From assembly GCA_904418845.1 (NCBI GenBank), contig CAJFQC010000005.1, forward strand, positions 43,174-107,173: a stretch of 64,000 nucleotides of DNA. The letters are read 5' to 3'. This document shows, piece by piece, positions 25,770-35,138 of the stretch. Made by a program: the position numbers and the translations under genes. The first letter of the stretch is position 1; each line of letters opens with the position of its first letter. Below the pieces are notes generated by a model, which was given only the letters and a program-made list of their open reading frames with translations, was not told the DNA's origin and did no database searches. Origin of the DNA: an uncultured Ruminococcus sp. Lineage in GTDB: Bacteria; Bacillota; Clostridia; Lachnospirales; Lachnospiraceae.

Positions 25770-26486
25770 TTATCGTCTCAGCCCGTTGATCGTCTGTTCC
25801 ACCTCATCGGAAGTCTGTATCATCCTCAGCATATATGAATATGCCCTCTGGGATACGATGACCTTTGACATCTCCTGTGCCAAGTCCCCGTTGGAGCTTT
25901 CCAGAGCCCCCTGCTTCAGGCGCGACTCCGCCGCGCCGGCAAGGAACGGCTGTCCGTTCTTCTCCGTAGGAACAAACCTGTTGCTGCCTGTGCTCAGCAT
26001 CCCATTTGTGGTGACGAAATCAAAGATTGCCGGATCTGCGCTCAGTTCTCCGCCGTCGTACCGGATCGGGTTCTGCTGTGCGTCCAGAACAAGCCAGCCC
26101 TCCGCATCTACAAGATAGAAGCCGTCATCCCTCTGGGAGAGGGCGAAACTGCCGTCCCTGGTGTAGACGATGGAGTTGTCCACAGGGCTGCGCAGCATGA
26201 AAAAGCCATTCCCCTGAATCGCATAATCAAATCTTCCGCCCGTCTGGATCATCACTCCGCTGGTGAAGTCGGACTCTGTCCGCTGCACAACAGCTCCGGT
26301 TCCCGCCCGGAGATCTCCCATCTCATCCTCGGTTCCCCGGATGTTATAATACATCAGGTCCAGAAACGACGCGTTTTTCGTCCTGTAGCCGTTTGTATTA
26401 AGATTGGCGATGTTATTGGAAAGGATATCCATGTGCGTCTGCTGCGTCATGGCCCCCCGCACTGCCGTGTAAAATGAAGTGTCCAC
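25770..26486 (-). CDS. flgG: flagellar rod protein, FlgG/FlhP family
   Basis: 238 aa. N-terminus MDTSFYTAVRGAMTQQTHMD with LSNNIANLNTNGYR, C-terminus LESSNGDLAQEMSKVIVSQR: the FlgE/F/G fold ends. Distal-rod proteins occur in pairs; this and the next gene are the FlhO/FlhP-like pair placed after sigD, as in Clostridia. Which of the two is the distal rod proper is uncertain. Preceded by GGAGG. Confidence 0.85.
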   Translation of the reverse strand: MDTSFYTAVRGAMTQQTHMDILSNNIANLNTNGYRTKNASFLDLMYYNIRGTEDEMGDLRAGTGAVVQRTESDFTSGVMIQTGGRFDYAIQGNGFFMLRSPVDNSIVYTRDGSFALSQRDDGFYLVDAEGWLVLDAQQNPIRYDGGELSADPAIFDFVTTNGMLSTGSNRFVPTEKNGQPFLAGAAESRLKQGALESSNGDLAQEMSKVIVSQRAYSYMLRMIQTSDEVEQTINGLRR

Positions 26487-26543
26487 TTTGTTTCCTCCTT
26501 TTCACTCTCATTAATTATATAAATCAGGATTGACGCCCTGATT

Positions 26544-27296
26544 TTATCCTGTTGGTCCCAGTTTTGACGTCACCTGGCTGATAAGGCTGTCATAGATCGA
26601 AAGTATCTGCGCGGAGCTTTGGAGCGCTCTTTGGCTCGCCATCATCCGCGTCATCTGCTCCACGGGATCAGCGTTGGAATTCTCCAGCGTCTTCCACTCA
26701 ATCTCTGCATCTGACGCAATAGCGTTGGCGTTCGTTGTAAAGACATTGTTGTTTTCTTTATCCAACTGGGCATAATCGGCAAAATCCACTACCATGAGCG
26801 CTCCAAGCTGAGCGCCGGTTGCCTCGTTGAATATCCTGCCGTTCTGATCTACCGCAATCCTGTCCGTACCCAGGTAGATCGTGCCGTTCTCCCCGAGTAC
26901 TCTCCCGACTCCCGGCAGACACAGATAACCCTGGTCGTCCAGGGAAAAATTACCGTTTCTTGTGTAGACCGTTCCATTGTCAGTCTGGATAGGGAAGAAT
27001 CCGTCTCCTGCTATGGAGAAGTCCAGCGTGCTGGTGGATACGCTTAACACTCCCTGCTCATAGTCCGTCGCGGTCTCGTCTCCGCCTGCGATCAGCGACA
27101 TACCGCCTATGCGCGTGGTATCGGACTTGTTCTTGTTGCCTGTCCTGATTATCATCTCATTATAAAAATCGGAGATGACAAATCTGTCCGCCTTAAATCC
27201 GGGCGTTGTGGCATTTGACATATTGTTACTGATCACATTCAGATTTCTGTTCTGTGTAAGCACTCCTGAGGTCAGTGTGTAAAATCCCTGAAACAT
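26544..27296 (-). CDS. flgF: flagellar rod protein, FlgF/FlhO family
   Basis: 250 aa from the ATG at 27296 (AAAGGATG site), which gives the proper start MFQGFYTLTSGVLTQNRNLN; a longer frame runs back into sigD. It has VISNNMSNATTPGFKADRF and the C-terminal VEQMTRMMASQRAL motif of rod proteins. It is exported without a signal peptide through the flagellar gate. It overlaps no neighbour and sits 8 bases after sigD. Confidence 0.85.
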   Translation of the reverse strand: MFQGFYTLTSGVLTQNRNLNVISNNMSNATTPGFKADRFVISDFYNEMIIRTGNKNKSDTTRIGGMSLIAGGDETATDYEQGVLSVSTSTLDFSIAGDGFFPIQTDNGTVYTRNGNFSLDDQGYLCLPGVGRVLGENGTIYLGTDRIAVDQNGRIFNEATGAQLGALMVVDFADYAQLDKENNNVFTTNANAIASDAEIEWKTLENSNADPVEQMTRMMASQRALQSSAQILSIYDSLISQVTSKLGPTG

Positions 27297-27303
27297 CTTA
27301 ATT

Positions 27304-28107
27304 TCATCCTTTCTTTGATCCGGGGGACATATGGAATTCCCGTTCAATGTATTCTTTGAGCTTCTTTATTGCAGCCGTGTGGATCTGTGAGACGCGAGGC
27401 TCGCTCACCTCCAGCACCTGTGCGATCTCCCTCATATTAAGTTCTTCGACATAATAGAGTGAAATAATAATCTTCTCTTTCTCCTTAAGCCTCTCAATCC
27501 CCTGCACAAGTACCTCAGACAGTTCCTTGCGCAGATATGCCTCTTCGGGCTGTTGGGCCGTCTCCGCCGCAGGAACCTGAGACGCCCGTTTTTTCTCCTG
27601 TGCCTCTTCGAGTATCGTATCCAGGGACACGACAGAGAGCAGGCTGTTTTTCCCGATTACCTCCTGATATTTATCGTACGGCATATTCAGATAATCCGCC
27701 ACTACCTTTGAATCCGGTACTTTGCCGTTTTTTACTGTCAGCTCTGACACGGCGTTTTCTATCGCTTTCATGTTTTTGCGCACATTGCGGGAGCCCCACT
27801 CCTGTTTTCGGGCAATATCTATAATAAGCCCCCTCATTCTCCGGGAGAGGTAGGTCTCGAACTTAGCGTTTTTTGTGCTGTCATATTTATCGAGCAGATT
27901 CATCAGTGCGATCACTCCCTCTTGGATAATGTCTTCTACCTGAGTAAAACCCATGTAGATATCTCTCATCTGCAAGGCAATTGTCCTGACTACATACACA
28001 TAGCGGACAACCAGCTCCTGCTTTATCTCCAGACTCTTTGTACGGGCGTATTCTTCGAGCAGCTCTTCGTTTGTCATATTTTCGTATGATTCTCTGCTAT
28101 GGCTCAT
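27304..28107 (-). CDS. sigD: flagellar sigma factor SigD/FliA (sigma-28)
   Basis: 267 aa. Region 2 (QVEDIIQEGVIALMNLLDKY; KFETYLSRRMRGLIID), region 3 and region 4 with the helix-turn-helix (LNMREIAQVLEVSEPRVSQI) are all present. It directs polymerase to the CTTAAT/GCCGATAA-type promoters at flagellin, flgM, fliD and the FliD-like gene, and is held by FlgM. It directly follows flhA; flhF and flhG, which usually stand between, are absent. Confidence 0.95.
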   Translation of the reverse strand: MSHSRESYENMTNEELLEEYARTKSLEIKQELVVRYVYVVRTIALQMRDIYMGFTQVEDIIQEGVIALMNLLDKYDSTKNAKFETYLSRRMRGLIIDIARKQEWGSRNVRKNMKAIENAVSELTVKNGKVPDSKVVADYLNMPYDKYQEVIGKNSLLSVVSLDTILEEAQEKKRASQVPAAETAQQPEEAYLRKELSEVLVQGIERLKEKEKIIISLYYVEELNMREIAQVLEVSEPRVSQIHTAAIKKLKEYIEREFHMSPGSKKG

Positions 28108-28141
28108 CTTTCATCCTCTTCCTCCCGCGCGCCGGGGGTTT

Positions 28142-30208
28142 TTACGGGGTGATATTGCCGATCACCTGGATCTGAATATTATTCGTGACCTCCTGGAACG
28201 CCAGAACACTGAGGTCAGGAAAAACAGGCTCCAGAAGCTGGTGTACGTAGAAACGGAGCACCTGGCTTGTAAGGAGGATCGGTTCTCTGGACAGCTCTGA
28301 GAATTTCTTCATCTCCGCGCCGAGCTGGTTGATCATACTCTGCACGGTATCGGGACTCAGGGATATCTGCACTCCCGACTCCCCTTTCACAAGATTTTCC
28401 ACCATCATCCTCTCGAGGTCAGCGTCCAGTGTCATTACGCTCATCTGACCGTCATGGCAGAATTTTCTTGTGATTGTCCGTTTAAGCGCGCTTCTGACAT
28501 GTTCGACAGTATTGTGGAAATCAGCCCCGGAGGTCACACAGTCTGACGCAGTTTCCACTATCGTCTCCAAGTCCTTGATCGGAATATCTTCTTTTAACAG
28601 GCTGACAAGTATCTTCTGGAGAAGACTGTAGGACACAGTTCCGGGAATGCTCTCTTCCGTAAGTTCGGGAGCCGTCTTTTTCAGGCTCTCCGCAAGCTGC
28701 ACTGTCTCCTGTCTGCTCAGCAGCTCATAGGCATGTCTGCGGACTGTCTCGGAGAGGTGCGTGACCATAACTGAGAGAGGATCAATGACAGTGTAACCGT
28801 AAATCTCCGCCATCTCTTTATTCTCCGGCAAGATCCATTTACTCGGAATGCCGTACGCGGGCTCGATCGTCTCGATCCCGTCGATCTGACCTGACGGTTC
28901 AGATGGCTCCAGAGCCAGATAATAGTCCACAAGGATCTCTCCTCTGGCAACTTCCTCTCCTCTTATCTTGATTCTGTACTGGTTAGTATTCAGAGCGGAG
29001 CTGTCTCTTAAGCGGATCGAAGGAATGACAAGTCCCATCTCCTGCGCGTACTGGCGCCGGAATATGACGATGCGGTTCATCATCTTCCCGCCGCTCGCCT
29101 CATCTACAAGTGGGATCAGGCTGTATCCGAATTCCATCTCCACAGGCTCCACGCCGATCAGGGAGTATACATTCCTGATATCTCTGTAGTAGTCGTCGGG
29201 AGAAGCTTCTTCTCCGGCCGATGATTCCTGGGTTCCTGCCTCTTCTTTCTCCGCGTATTCCGCCATATCCCTCACTTTCTGCGACAGACGGAATCCCGCG
29301 AACAGAAGGCCGGCTCCCAGTATAAGAAGCTGGAATTTCGGCATGCCCGGCACAAGCAAAAGCACAAGCAGGACAACTCCCGCGATTATGAAAGCGCGGG
29401 GCTGCGCTAAGAACTGATGAGACACATCCTCATTCAGGCTGCCCTCGGATACAGAACGGGTAACAATCATGCCGGTCGCCGTTGAGATCAGCAGCGCCGG
29501 AATCTGTGAGACAAGACCGTCTCCAATCGTGGCGATGGAATATACTGTCAGCACTTCCGTAAACGACATCCCGTAGTTAAGCATCCCGATAGCAGAACCG
29601 CCTACCAGATTGACAATCGTGATGAGAAGCGACATGATGGCATCGCCCTTAACGATCTTTGTCGCACCGTCCATGGCTCCATAAAAATCTGCTTCTCTCT
29701 GAATATCCGAGCGGCGCTTTCTAGCCTGATCCTCTGTAATCAGACCTGAGCTTAAGTCTGCGTCCACAGCCATCTGTTTTCCCGGCATAGCGTCGAGCGT
29801 GAACCTTGCGGCAACCTCAGCCACACGTTCCGCACCCTTCGTAATTACGATAAACTGCACGAGAAGTATAATGATAAAGATGATAAAACCGACTACCGGG
29901 TTGCCCTGCAGGACGAAGTCTCCGAACGCCTTGATTACGGCTCCTGCCTCTCCCTGGTTCATCAGGATATTCCTTGTAGAGGATACGTTGATTCCCAGCC
30001 TGAACAGCGTCGTTACGAGCAGCAGTGACGGAAAGATAGAAAATTCCAGCGGCGTCCTGATATTCATACTGATCAGCAGGATAATCAGCGATATGGAAAT
30101 ATTTATAATGATCATGACGTCCAGCAAAAATGGACTCAGTGGAATAATAAGCAGCAGCACGATCGTTATCACGAACAGGGATACTGCGTTATTGAGCAAT
30201 CTCTTCAT
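28142..30208 (-). CDS. flhA: flagellar export gate protein FlhA
   Basis: 688 aa, full length. Seven to eight N-terminal membrane segments (1-320), the FHIPEP-region (AVDADLSSGLITEDQARKRR near 150), and a soluble C-terminal domain (about 340-688) forming the nonameric ring that docks chaperone-substrate complexes. It lies after flhB as usual. Confidence 0.97.
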   Translation of the reverse strand: MKRLLNNAVSLFVITIVLLLIIPLSPFLLDVMIIINISISLIILLISMNIRTPLEFSIFPSLLLVTTLFRLGINVSSTRNILMNQGEAGAVIKAFGDFVLQGNPVVGFIIFIIILLVQFIVITKGAERVAEVAARFTLDAMPGKQMAVDADLSSGLITEDQARKRRSDIQREADFYGAMDGATKIVKGDAIMSLLITIVNLVGGSAIGMLNYGMSFTEVLTVYSIATIGDGLVSQIPALLISTATGMIVTRSVSEGSLNEDVSHQFLAQPRAFIIAGVVLLVLLLVPGMPKFQLLILGAGLLFAGFRLSQKVRDMAEYAEKEEAGTQESSAGEEASPDDYYRDIRNVYSLIGVEPVEMEFGYSLIPLVDEASGGKMMNRIVIFRRQYAQEMGLVIPSIRLRDSSALNTNQYRIKIRGEEVARGEILVDYYLALEPSEPSGQIDGIETIEPAYGIPSKWILPENKEMAEIYGYTVIDPLSVMVTHLSETVRRHAYELLSRQETVQLAESLKKTAPELTEESIPGTVSYSLLQKILVSLLKEDIPIKDLETIVETASDCVTSGADFHNTVEHVRSALKRTITRKFCHDGQMSVMTLDADLERMMVENLVKGESGVQISLSPDTVQSMINQLGAEMKKFSELSREPILLTSQVLRFYVHQLLEPVFPDLSVLAFQEVTNNIQIQVIGNITP

Positions 30209-30220
30209 AATCTACTTCAT

Positions 30221-31282
30221 CTACTCCGTTTTTTTCTTCAGTCTGTATACATATACAAGGATCTCTGCAACCGCACCGTAGTACTCTCTCGGTATCTCCT
30301 GGTCGACCTCCGCAGAAGCATAGAGAGCGCGGGCAAGAGGTTTGTTCTCAATCACTGTGACCCCATTATCCTCGCCGACTTTAACGATGCGCAGAGCCAG
30401 CTCGTCCTGTCCCTTCGCCACTACCAGAGGAGCGGCGTTTTTCTCCATGTCGTATTTAAGCGCCACAGCAAAATGCGTGGGGTTTCGGATGATGACGTCT
30501 GCCGTCGGGACAGCCTGTATCATTCTGGCCCTTGCCCTCTGTCTCTGCATACTGCGGATCTTTCCTTTAATCTCTGGATTTCCCTCTGTCTGCTTGTACT
30601 CTTCTTTTACCTCCTCTTTGGACATTTTGAGCTGACGCTCATAGTCCCACCACTGGTAAAAATAATCCAGCACTGCGATCACGGCGAAAACCGCCGCTAC
30701 GCTCAAGACGAGGTCCATTGCAAGATTAAACATATAGACCGATGATCTGGCAATCCCCATGTCCATGGTTCGCACAACTGTCGTAAAATCATCTTTAAGT
30801 ATTGTATAGAGTATTACGCACAGAATAATAACTTTGATAATATTTTTGAGCAGTTCCACAATATTCTTCAGTGAGAACAGTTTTTTTATCCCCTGGATCG
30901 GACTTATGTTGCTAAATTTGGGAGCAAATTTTTTTGAGGTAAAAAGAAATCTGGTCTGTGCGCCTGTAGCAACTATTGCCAGTCCTATGCTGACAAGCAT
31001 GATGGGGAGCGAGGTTCGTAAAAATACGCTGATAAACTCTTTCGTAACAGCGCTGAGCTGTCCTTCGGCGGAACTGTCTGCCCCTCCGCTCATAACTATA
31101 AGCTCTTTCGTAAAGCTGCCCACGGCCTCATAAATACCGGGAAACAGAACCTTAAGCGCATAGAACGTGCCTGCAACCCCCACGATCGTGATCACGTCTG
31201 AACTGAAAAATATGTTTCCTTCTTTCCGCGCATCACGCCGTTTTTTCGGGGTGGCTTTTTCTGTCTTGGAACTGTCCGCCAT
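30221..31282 (-). CDS. flhB: flagellar export switch protein FlhB
   Basis: 353 aa. Four membrane segments (about 30-210) and a cytoplasmic domain with the self-cleavage motif NPTH (VIIRNPTHFAVAL, near 265). Cleavage there switches export from rod/hook to filament substrates with FliK. It ends YVYRLKKKTE. A stand-alone copy of the C-terminal domain is encoded at 49855-50226. Confidence 0.97.
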   Translation of the reverse strand: MADSSKTEKATPKKRRDARKEGNIFFSSDVITIVGVAGTFYALKVLFPGIYEAVGSFTKELIVMSGGADSSAEGQLSAVTKEFISVFLRTSLPIMLVSIGLAIVATGAQTRFLFTSKKFAPKFSNISPIQGIKKLFSLKNIVELLKNIIKVIILCVILYTILKDDFTTVVRTMDMGIARSSVYMFNLAMDLVLSVAAVFAVIAVLDYFYQWWDYERQLKMSKEEVKEEYKQTEGNPEIKGKIRSMQRQRARARMIQAVPTADVIIRNPTHFAVALKYDMEKNAAPLVVAKGQDELALRIVKVGEDNGVTVIENKPLARALYASAEVDQEIPREYYGAVAEILVYVYRLKKKTE

Positions 31283-31333
31283 TATCTCTCACTCCCTTTA
31301 GCAAGTACTCTGTCACAGCGCATCCTCTGCGCT

Positions 31334-32116
31334 CTAGCCCGCCATCAGTCTCAGCATCTCCTGCGTCTGCCGGATCATTTCTGTCACCATATTGTTCAAA
31401 TAGGCTCCGACAGGCGAGATCAGTAAGAGAATTGTGAGAAGGCCAATCACTACTTTTAAGTCCAGATTCAGGACAAAAAGATTGATTTGAGGGATCACTT
31501 TTGTCAGCAGCCCTACCGCAATCTCTACAAGAAATTCAATCGCAATAAGTGGAAAAGCCAGTTTCATGGCAAGTACGACACATTCTGTAAAAAGTGTTAC
31601 CGCCGCGTCCGCCTGAAGCTGCCCGATGACTGCCGCGCCGTAAGGAACCATCTCCGCTGAGGTCAGAAGAATATGAATCAATGCAAGATGTCCGTCAACC
31701 GCAAAAAAAAGCAGGATAAAATATATCTCCAGAAACTGCCCGGTCAGCGCGATCTGCACTCCACTCTGCGGATCATATACCGTCGCCATGGACAGTCCTA
31801 TCTGGAAGTCAATGACCGAACCTGCATGAGTCATGACAAAATCAAACAGCTGGAGTACAAAGCCGAGCACATAACCGATTCCAAACTCTAAAAGAAGCAG
31901 CATTCCAAAAGCAACCGGATTACTCACATCAGGAACGGAAACTCCCGCCGCACTCTCCACCTGGTATATAATCACCGCAATCGTCAGGGCAAGCCCTGTA
32001 CGGAACATTGCCGGCATATTTCTGCGTCCAAGAACCGGGTTGAGCAGAATAAATCCTGACATCCGCATAAGTATCAGGCAGAAAAGCATAAATTCAGGCG
32101 TACCTGCAATCAGCAT
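31334..32116 (-). CDS. fliR: flagellar export gate protein FliR
   Basis: 260 aa, six membrane segments, with the FliR pattern (GVQIALTGQFLEIYFILLFF; LAMKLAFPLIAIEFLVEIAV). Part of the FliPQR export channel. It follows fliQ with a 10-base gap. Confidence 0.96.
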   Translation of the reverse strand: MLIAGTPEFMLFCLILMRMSGFILLNPVLGRRNMPAMFRTGLALTIAVIIYQVESAAGVSVPDVSNPVAFGMLLLLEFGIGYVLGFVLQLFDFVMTHAGSVIDFQIGLSMATVYDPQSGVQIALTGQFLEIYFILLFFAVDGHLALIHILLTSAEMVPYGAAVIGQLQADAAVTLFTECVVLAMKLAFPLIAIEFLVEIAVGLLTKVIPQINLFVLNLDLKVVIGLLTILLLISPVGAYLNNMVTEMIRQTQEMLRLMAG

Positions 32117-32126
32117 ACTTCTCCTC

Positions 32127-32390
32127 CTATCCCGCTATCATGCGGAAGATCTGCACTGTCAGATCCTGCAGTCTCTCCATCATCGTGCTTCCTGTCATAA
32201 TGAGGATACATCCGACCACAATCAGCTTCGGAACAAAGGTCAGCGTCTGCTCATGTATCTGTGTCGCCGCCTGCAGGATCGATATCACTACGCCCACCGC
32301 CATGCTGATTATGAGAACCGGTCCGCCAATCTGGACGGACAGAACAAAGAACTCGTACATTAAGTCATTTACTTCTCCGGCAGTTATCAT
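32127..32390 (-). CDS. fliQ: flagellar export gate protein FliQ
   Basis: 87 aa, two membrane hairpin helices; QIGGPVLIISMAVGVVISIL and QAATQIHEQTLTFVPKL are the family core. A 39-base gap separates it from fliP. Confidence 0.97.
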   Translation of the reverse strand: MITAGEVNDLMYEFFVLSVQIGGPVLIISMAVGVVISILQAATQIHEQTLTFVPKLIVVGCILIMTGSTMMERLQDLTVQIFRMIAG

Positions 32391-32429
32391 AGCCTGTCAT
32401 CCTTTCTATTTTATCCCGGGCGCCGCCCG

Positions 32430-33092
32430 TCAGTAATTAACACTCTGCACAATGGAGGAAAACAGAAGCCCCCACCCGTTTACGGTCACAAACAGCAGCA
32501 GTTTAAAGGGCAGAGATATCGTTGCCGGGGGAAGCATAATCATTCCCATGGACATCAGTACGCTGGCGACGATGACATCAATCAGCAGAAACGGTATAAA
32601 TATAAGGAATCCTGCCATAAATCCTCTGGCCAGCTCGCTCGTCATAAATGACGGGATCACAACCGTCATTGGGATATCCTGCACATTATCCGTCGCCTCC
32701 AACCCTGCAAAGTCCATGAACATATTCAATGTATCCACCTCTGTCTGGCTGAGCATGAACTCCTTCATGGGGACTGCGGCGGCGTCCAGCGCCTGCTCCT
32801 GCGTTATCTGTCCCTCCACATACGGCTGATATGCCGTCTCGTTGATATCGCTGATCACAGGGCGCATAATAAAAAGAGTCAGGAACAGGGATATTCCCAC
32901 AAGCACCATATTCGGCGGCGTCTGCTGGATACCCAGAGCATTCCTCGTAAAAGAGAGAATGATCAGGATTCTGCTAAAGGAGGTCATCATAATGAGGATC
33001 GAGGGAAGAAGCATAACGATGGTCATTAGTATCAGGATATCCAGCGTAGGGACTCCGTTCCCGTTTATATTTATCAGGGAATTACTGTCCAT
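32430..33092 (-). CDS. fliP: flagellar export gate protein FliP
   Basis: 220 aa with the FliP core (LLPSILIMMTSFSRILIILS; RNALGIQQTPPNMVL; MKEFMLSQTE) and four membrane segments. No cleavable signal peptide is seen ahead of the first helix, as in other Firmicutes. It overlaps fliO by 11 bases. Confidence 0.97.
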   Translation of the reverse strand: MDSNSLININGNGVPTLDILILMTIVMLLPSILIMMTSFSRILIILSFTRNALGIQQTPPNMVLVGISLFLTLFIMRPVISDINETAYQPYVEGQITQEQALDAAAVPMKEFMLSQTEVDTLNMFMDFAGLEATDNVQDIPMTVVIPSFMTSELARGFMAGFLIFIPFLLIDVIVASVLMSMGMIMLPPATISLPFKLLLFVTVNGWGLLFSSIVQSVNY

Positions 33093-33429
33093 TGTTCTTC
33101 CTCCCTATTTTCTTCATCAGCTCCCGGAAATCAGCCGCCCCGGGAACTGTCTGATCCGTCTGCGGCAGCGGTTCGGGCTCCTCCTCCATCTCCGCAAGAA
33201 GCGAAATCTCAGAAGCCGCGACGCCTACCAGATATGTCTTCTCCCCCAGCCGTACAAGCGCAAGGTATTTGTCCTGTGCCAGAGGCATCCTGTCGATGAT
33301 CTTCATATAACGGGACCTTCCGCCAAACTGTCCGCTGCCTGCGATTCTTCGTGTAAACCACCAGGCCGCGACAAGCACCACCGCAACTGCCAGCAGTGTC
33401 CCCATACCGGTGAGTATACTTTCCCACAT
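33082..33429 (-). CDS. fliO: flagellar protein FliO
   Basis: 115 aa: one N-terminal membrane helix (ILTGMGTLLAVAVVLVAAWW), then a short cytoplasmic FliO domain (VRLGEKTYLVGVAASEISLL). A scaffold for the FliP ring. It is shorter than many FliO proteins but typical for Clostridia. Confidence 0.88.
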   Translation of the reverse strand: MWESILTGMGTLLAVAVVLVAAWWFTRRIAGSGQFGGRSRYMKIIDRMPLAQDKYLALVRLGEKTYLVGVAASEISLLAEMEEEPEPLPQTDQTVPGAADFRELMKKIGRKNNGQ

Positions 33430-33435
33430 CTGCCA

Positions 33436-34653
33436 TTACTCCTCTGCCACGGTATCGTCCTGGAGAATCTCTGTGATGCGGATTCCGAAATTATCATCCA
33501 CGACAACCACATCGCCTCTTGCGATACATTCCCCATTGACGTAAAGATCAACCGGTTCTCCCGCAATTCTGTCAAGTACGACAAGGGAGCCTTTGTTCAG
33601 CTCCAGGATATCCCTGACAAGCTTCCTGGTACGCCCGATCTCCACAGAAAGCTCGAGAGGCACTCCCATAAGCAGATCCAGGTTTGCGTCCGGATCGCCT
33701 TCCGTCTCTTCGCCTCGCAGAGCCGGTGAAGGAACTTTCCTCACAGGAATTCTCCTTTCCTCCCGGCTCTGCTGCATCTGCATCATCGTCTGCTGCATCT
33801 GCATCATCGTCTGCATCATCTGTTCCATGGTGCCTGTCGGCACCTGTGACGCCGGAACACTCTGCGCTGCAGGCTGTCCTGCCGGAGCGCTCTGCAGCGT
33901 TTCCGCTGTCTGTGCTGCCGGGTAACCCGCCTGCGCTGCGGCTGCCTGAGCGGCAGGAGCGCTCTGCTGTGCCGCTGCTGCCGGCTCTTCCTGAGCAGAC
34001 GTCCCGTTTGCTTCTGTCTGTGACGGCGCCTGTTTCGCCGGCAGCACCGCGTCCGGAAGCCCGTCTGTAAAGAAGCCCGCAACAAGGTCTTTCGCCAGCT
34101 CAATGCTCATAAGATTCAAGAATTCGCTCTTCATCTTGTCGTCAATACTCAGTGAAAATCCGATCACTACCATCGGATCTTCTGTCACAAAATATTTCTC
34201 TTTAAACTCTTCCTCTCCCGACACCTCAAAGGAGTGCGGCGTTGAGATATTGACTGTCCTGCCGAACAGTTCCGACAGAGCTGTGGCGGACGCCCCCATC
34301 ATCTGGTTCATGACCTCGCTGATGGCGCTGATGTTCATCTCATTGAGTTCGAACTCCTCGTCAGTGTAGGTCACGCCCATCAGCATCTCCACTATGACTT
34401 TAACGTCTCCCCGCTTAAGGAGCATGACATTTTTGCCCGAAAGTCCTTCTATGTAGGAAATCTCCACGCCGATTGCAGGCTTGAGCCTGCTAAAAGAAAA
34501 GTCTTCCTTCTTTACTACACGGACGACCGGCGTCGTGATGTCTACTCTTGCGTCCAGCATCGTAGAAACCGCAGTCGCGGAAGCCCCAAGACTGATATTG
34601 AGTATTTCGCCTATAGCGTCAATTTCCATCGTGCTTAAAATTTTTTCATTCAT
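33436..34653 (-). CDS. fliY: motor switch protein FliY (CheC-like plus FliN domain)
   Basis: 405 aa. Residues 1-200 are a CheC/CheX-like phosphatase domain with both E-x-x-N sites intact (IGEILNISLGASATAVS; ISEVMNQMMGASATALS). A glutamine/alanine-rich linker covers about 210-305 and includes a 21-base tandem repeat encoding MMQMQQT-type units. Residues 320-400 are FliN (LMGVPLELSVEIGRTRKLVR). It forms part of the C-ring and can also strip phosphate from CheY-P. It is downstream of flgC here, not of fliM. Confidence 0.95.
   Translation of the reverse strand: MNEKILSTMEIDAIGEILNISLGASATAVSTMLDARVDITTPVVRVVKKEDFSFSRLKPAIGVEISYIEGLSGKNVMLLKRGDVKVIVEMLMGVTYTDEEFELNEMNISAISEVMNQMMGASATALSELFGRTVNISTPHSFEVSGEEEFKEKYFVTEDPMVVIGFSLSIDDKMKSEFLNLMSIELAKDLVAGFFTDGLPDAVLPAKQAPSQTEANGTSAQEEPAAAAQQSAPAAQAAAAQAGYPAAQTAETLQSAPAGQPAAQSVPASQVPTGTMEQMMQTMMQMQQTMMQMQQSREERRIPVRKVPSPALRGEETEGDPDANLDLLMGVPLELSVEIGRTRKLVRDILELNKGSLVVLDRIAGEPVDLYVNGECIARGDVVVVDDNFGIRITEILQDDTVAEE
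33769..33822. repeat. 21-bp tandem repeat inside fliY
   Basis: Two perfect copies of a 21-base unit (33769-33789, 33790-33810) and a partial third encode the MMQMQQT units of the FliY linker. In-frame, so copy number changes would alter only linker length. Confidence 0.8.
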
Positions 34654-34675
34654 CGCTATCTCTCCTACCTACATG

Positions 34676-35122
34676 TTATCTGCCGACCTCAAGGGCGCTC
34701 TGCGCCATCTGCTTTGTGGTGTTAAATGCTGTGATATTTGCCTGGTACGCATGCGATGCCGCCATGGCGTCCGCTGTCTCCTTGACCAAGTCGATATTCG
34801 GCATCATAACATAGCCGTCTTCGTCCGCATCGGGATGAGTCGGATCATAAACGGGCTTTAGCTCGGTCTGATCCTCAACTATAGCTATGGCTTTCACTCC
34901 GTCTCCTGTGGGATTCTTCGTCTGTCCTGTTCTCACTCCCTCGAGGATCTCGCGGAAAGAAGGCTCCTGAGCCTGCAGGATGACCATCTTTCTGCGGTAA
35001 GGTCCTCCATCTTCTGTACGTGTAGTCTCGAGATTAGCAATATTGTCAGAGACAACGTCCAGGCGGAGGCGCTGGGCAGTCATACCGCTGCCGCTTATGT
35101 TCAGTGTGCTCAAAAATGACAT
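34676..35122 (-). CDS. flgC: proximal rod protein FlgC, displaced from flgB-fliE
   Basis: 148 aa. MSFLSTLNISGSGMTAQRLR and VVSDNIANLETTRT start the rod fold, and ADAMAASHAYQANITAFNTT ends it; this is FlgC. In nearly all Bacteria the order is flgB-flgC-fliE; here flgB and fliE are adjacent at 47.1-47.9 kb and flgC is 12 kb downstream, between cheY and fliY. RBS GAGAGGGGA precedes the start. Confidence 0.93.
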   Translation of the reverse strand: MSFLSTLNISGSGMTAQRLRLDVVSDNIANLETTRTEDGGPYRRKMVILQAQEPSFREILEGVRTGQTKNPTGDGVKAIAIVEDQTELKPVYDPTHPDADEDGYVMMPNIDLVKETADAMAASHAYQANITAFNTTKQMAQSALEVGR

Positions 35123-35138
35123 AAGGCGTTCCCCTCTC

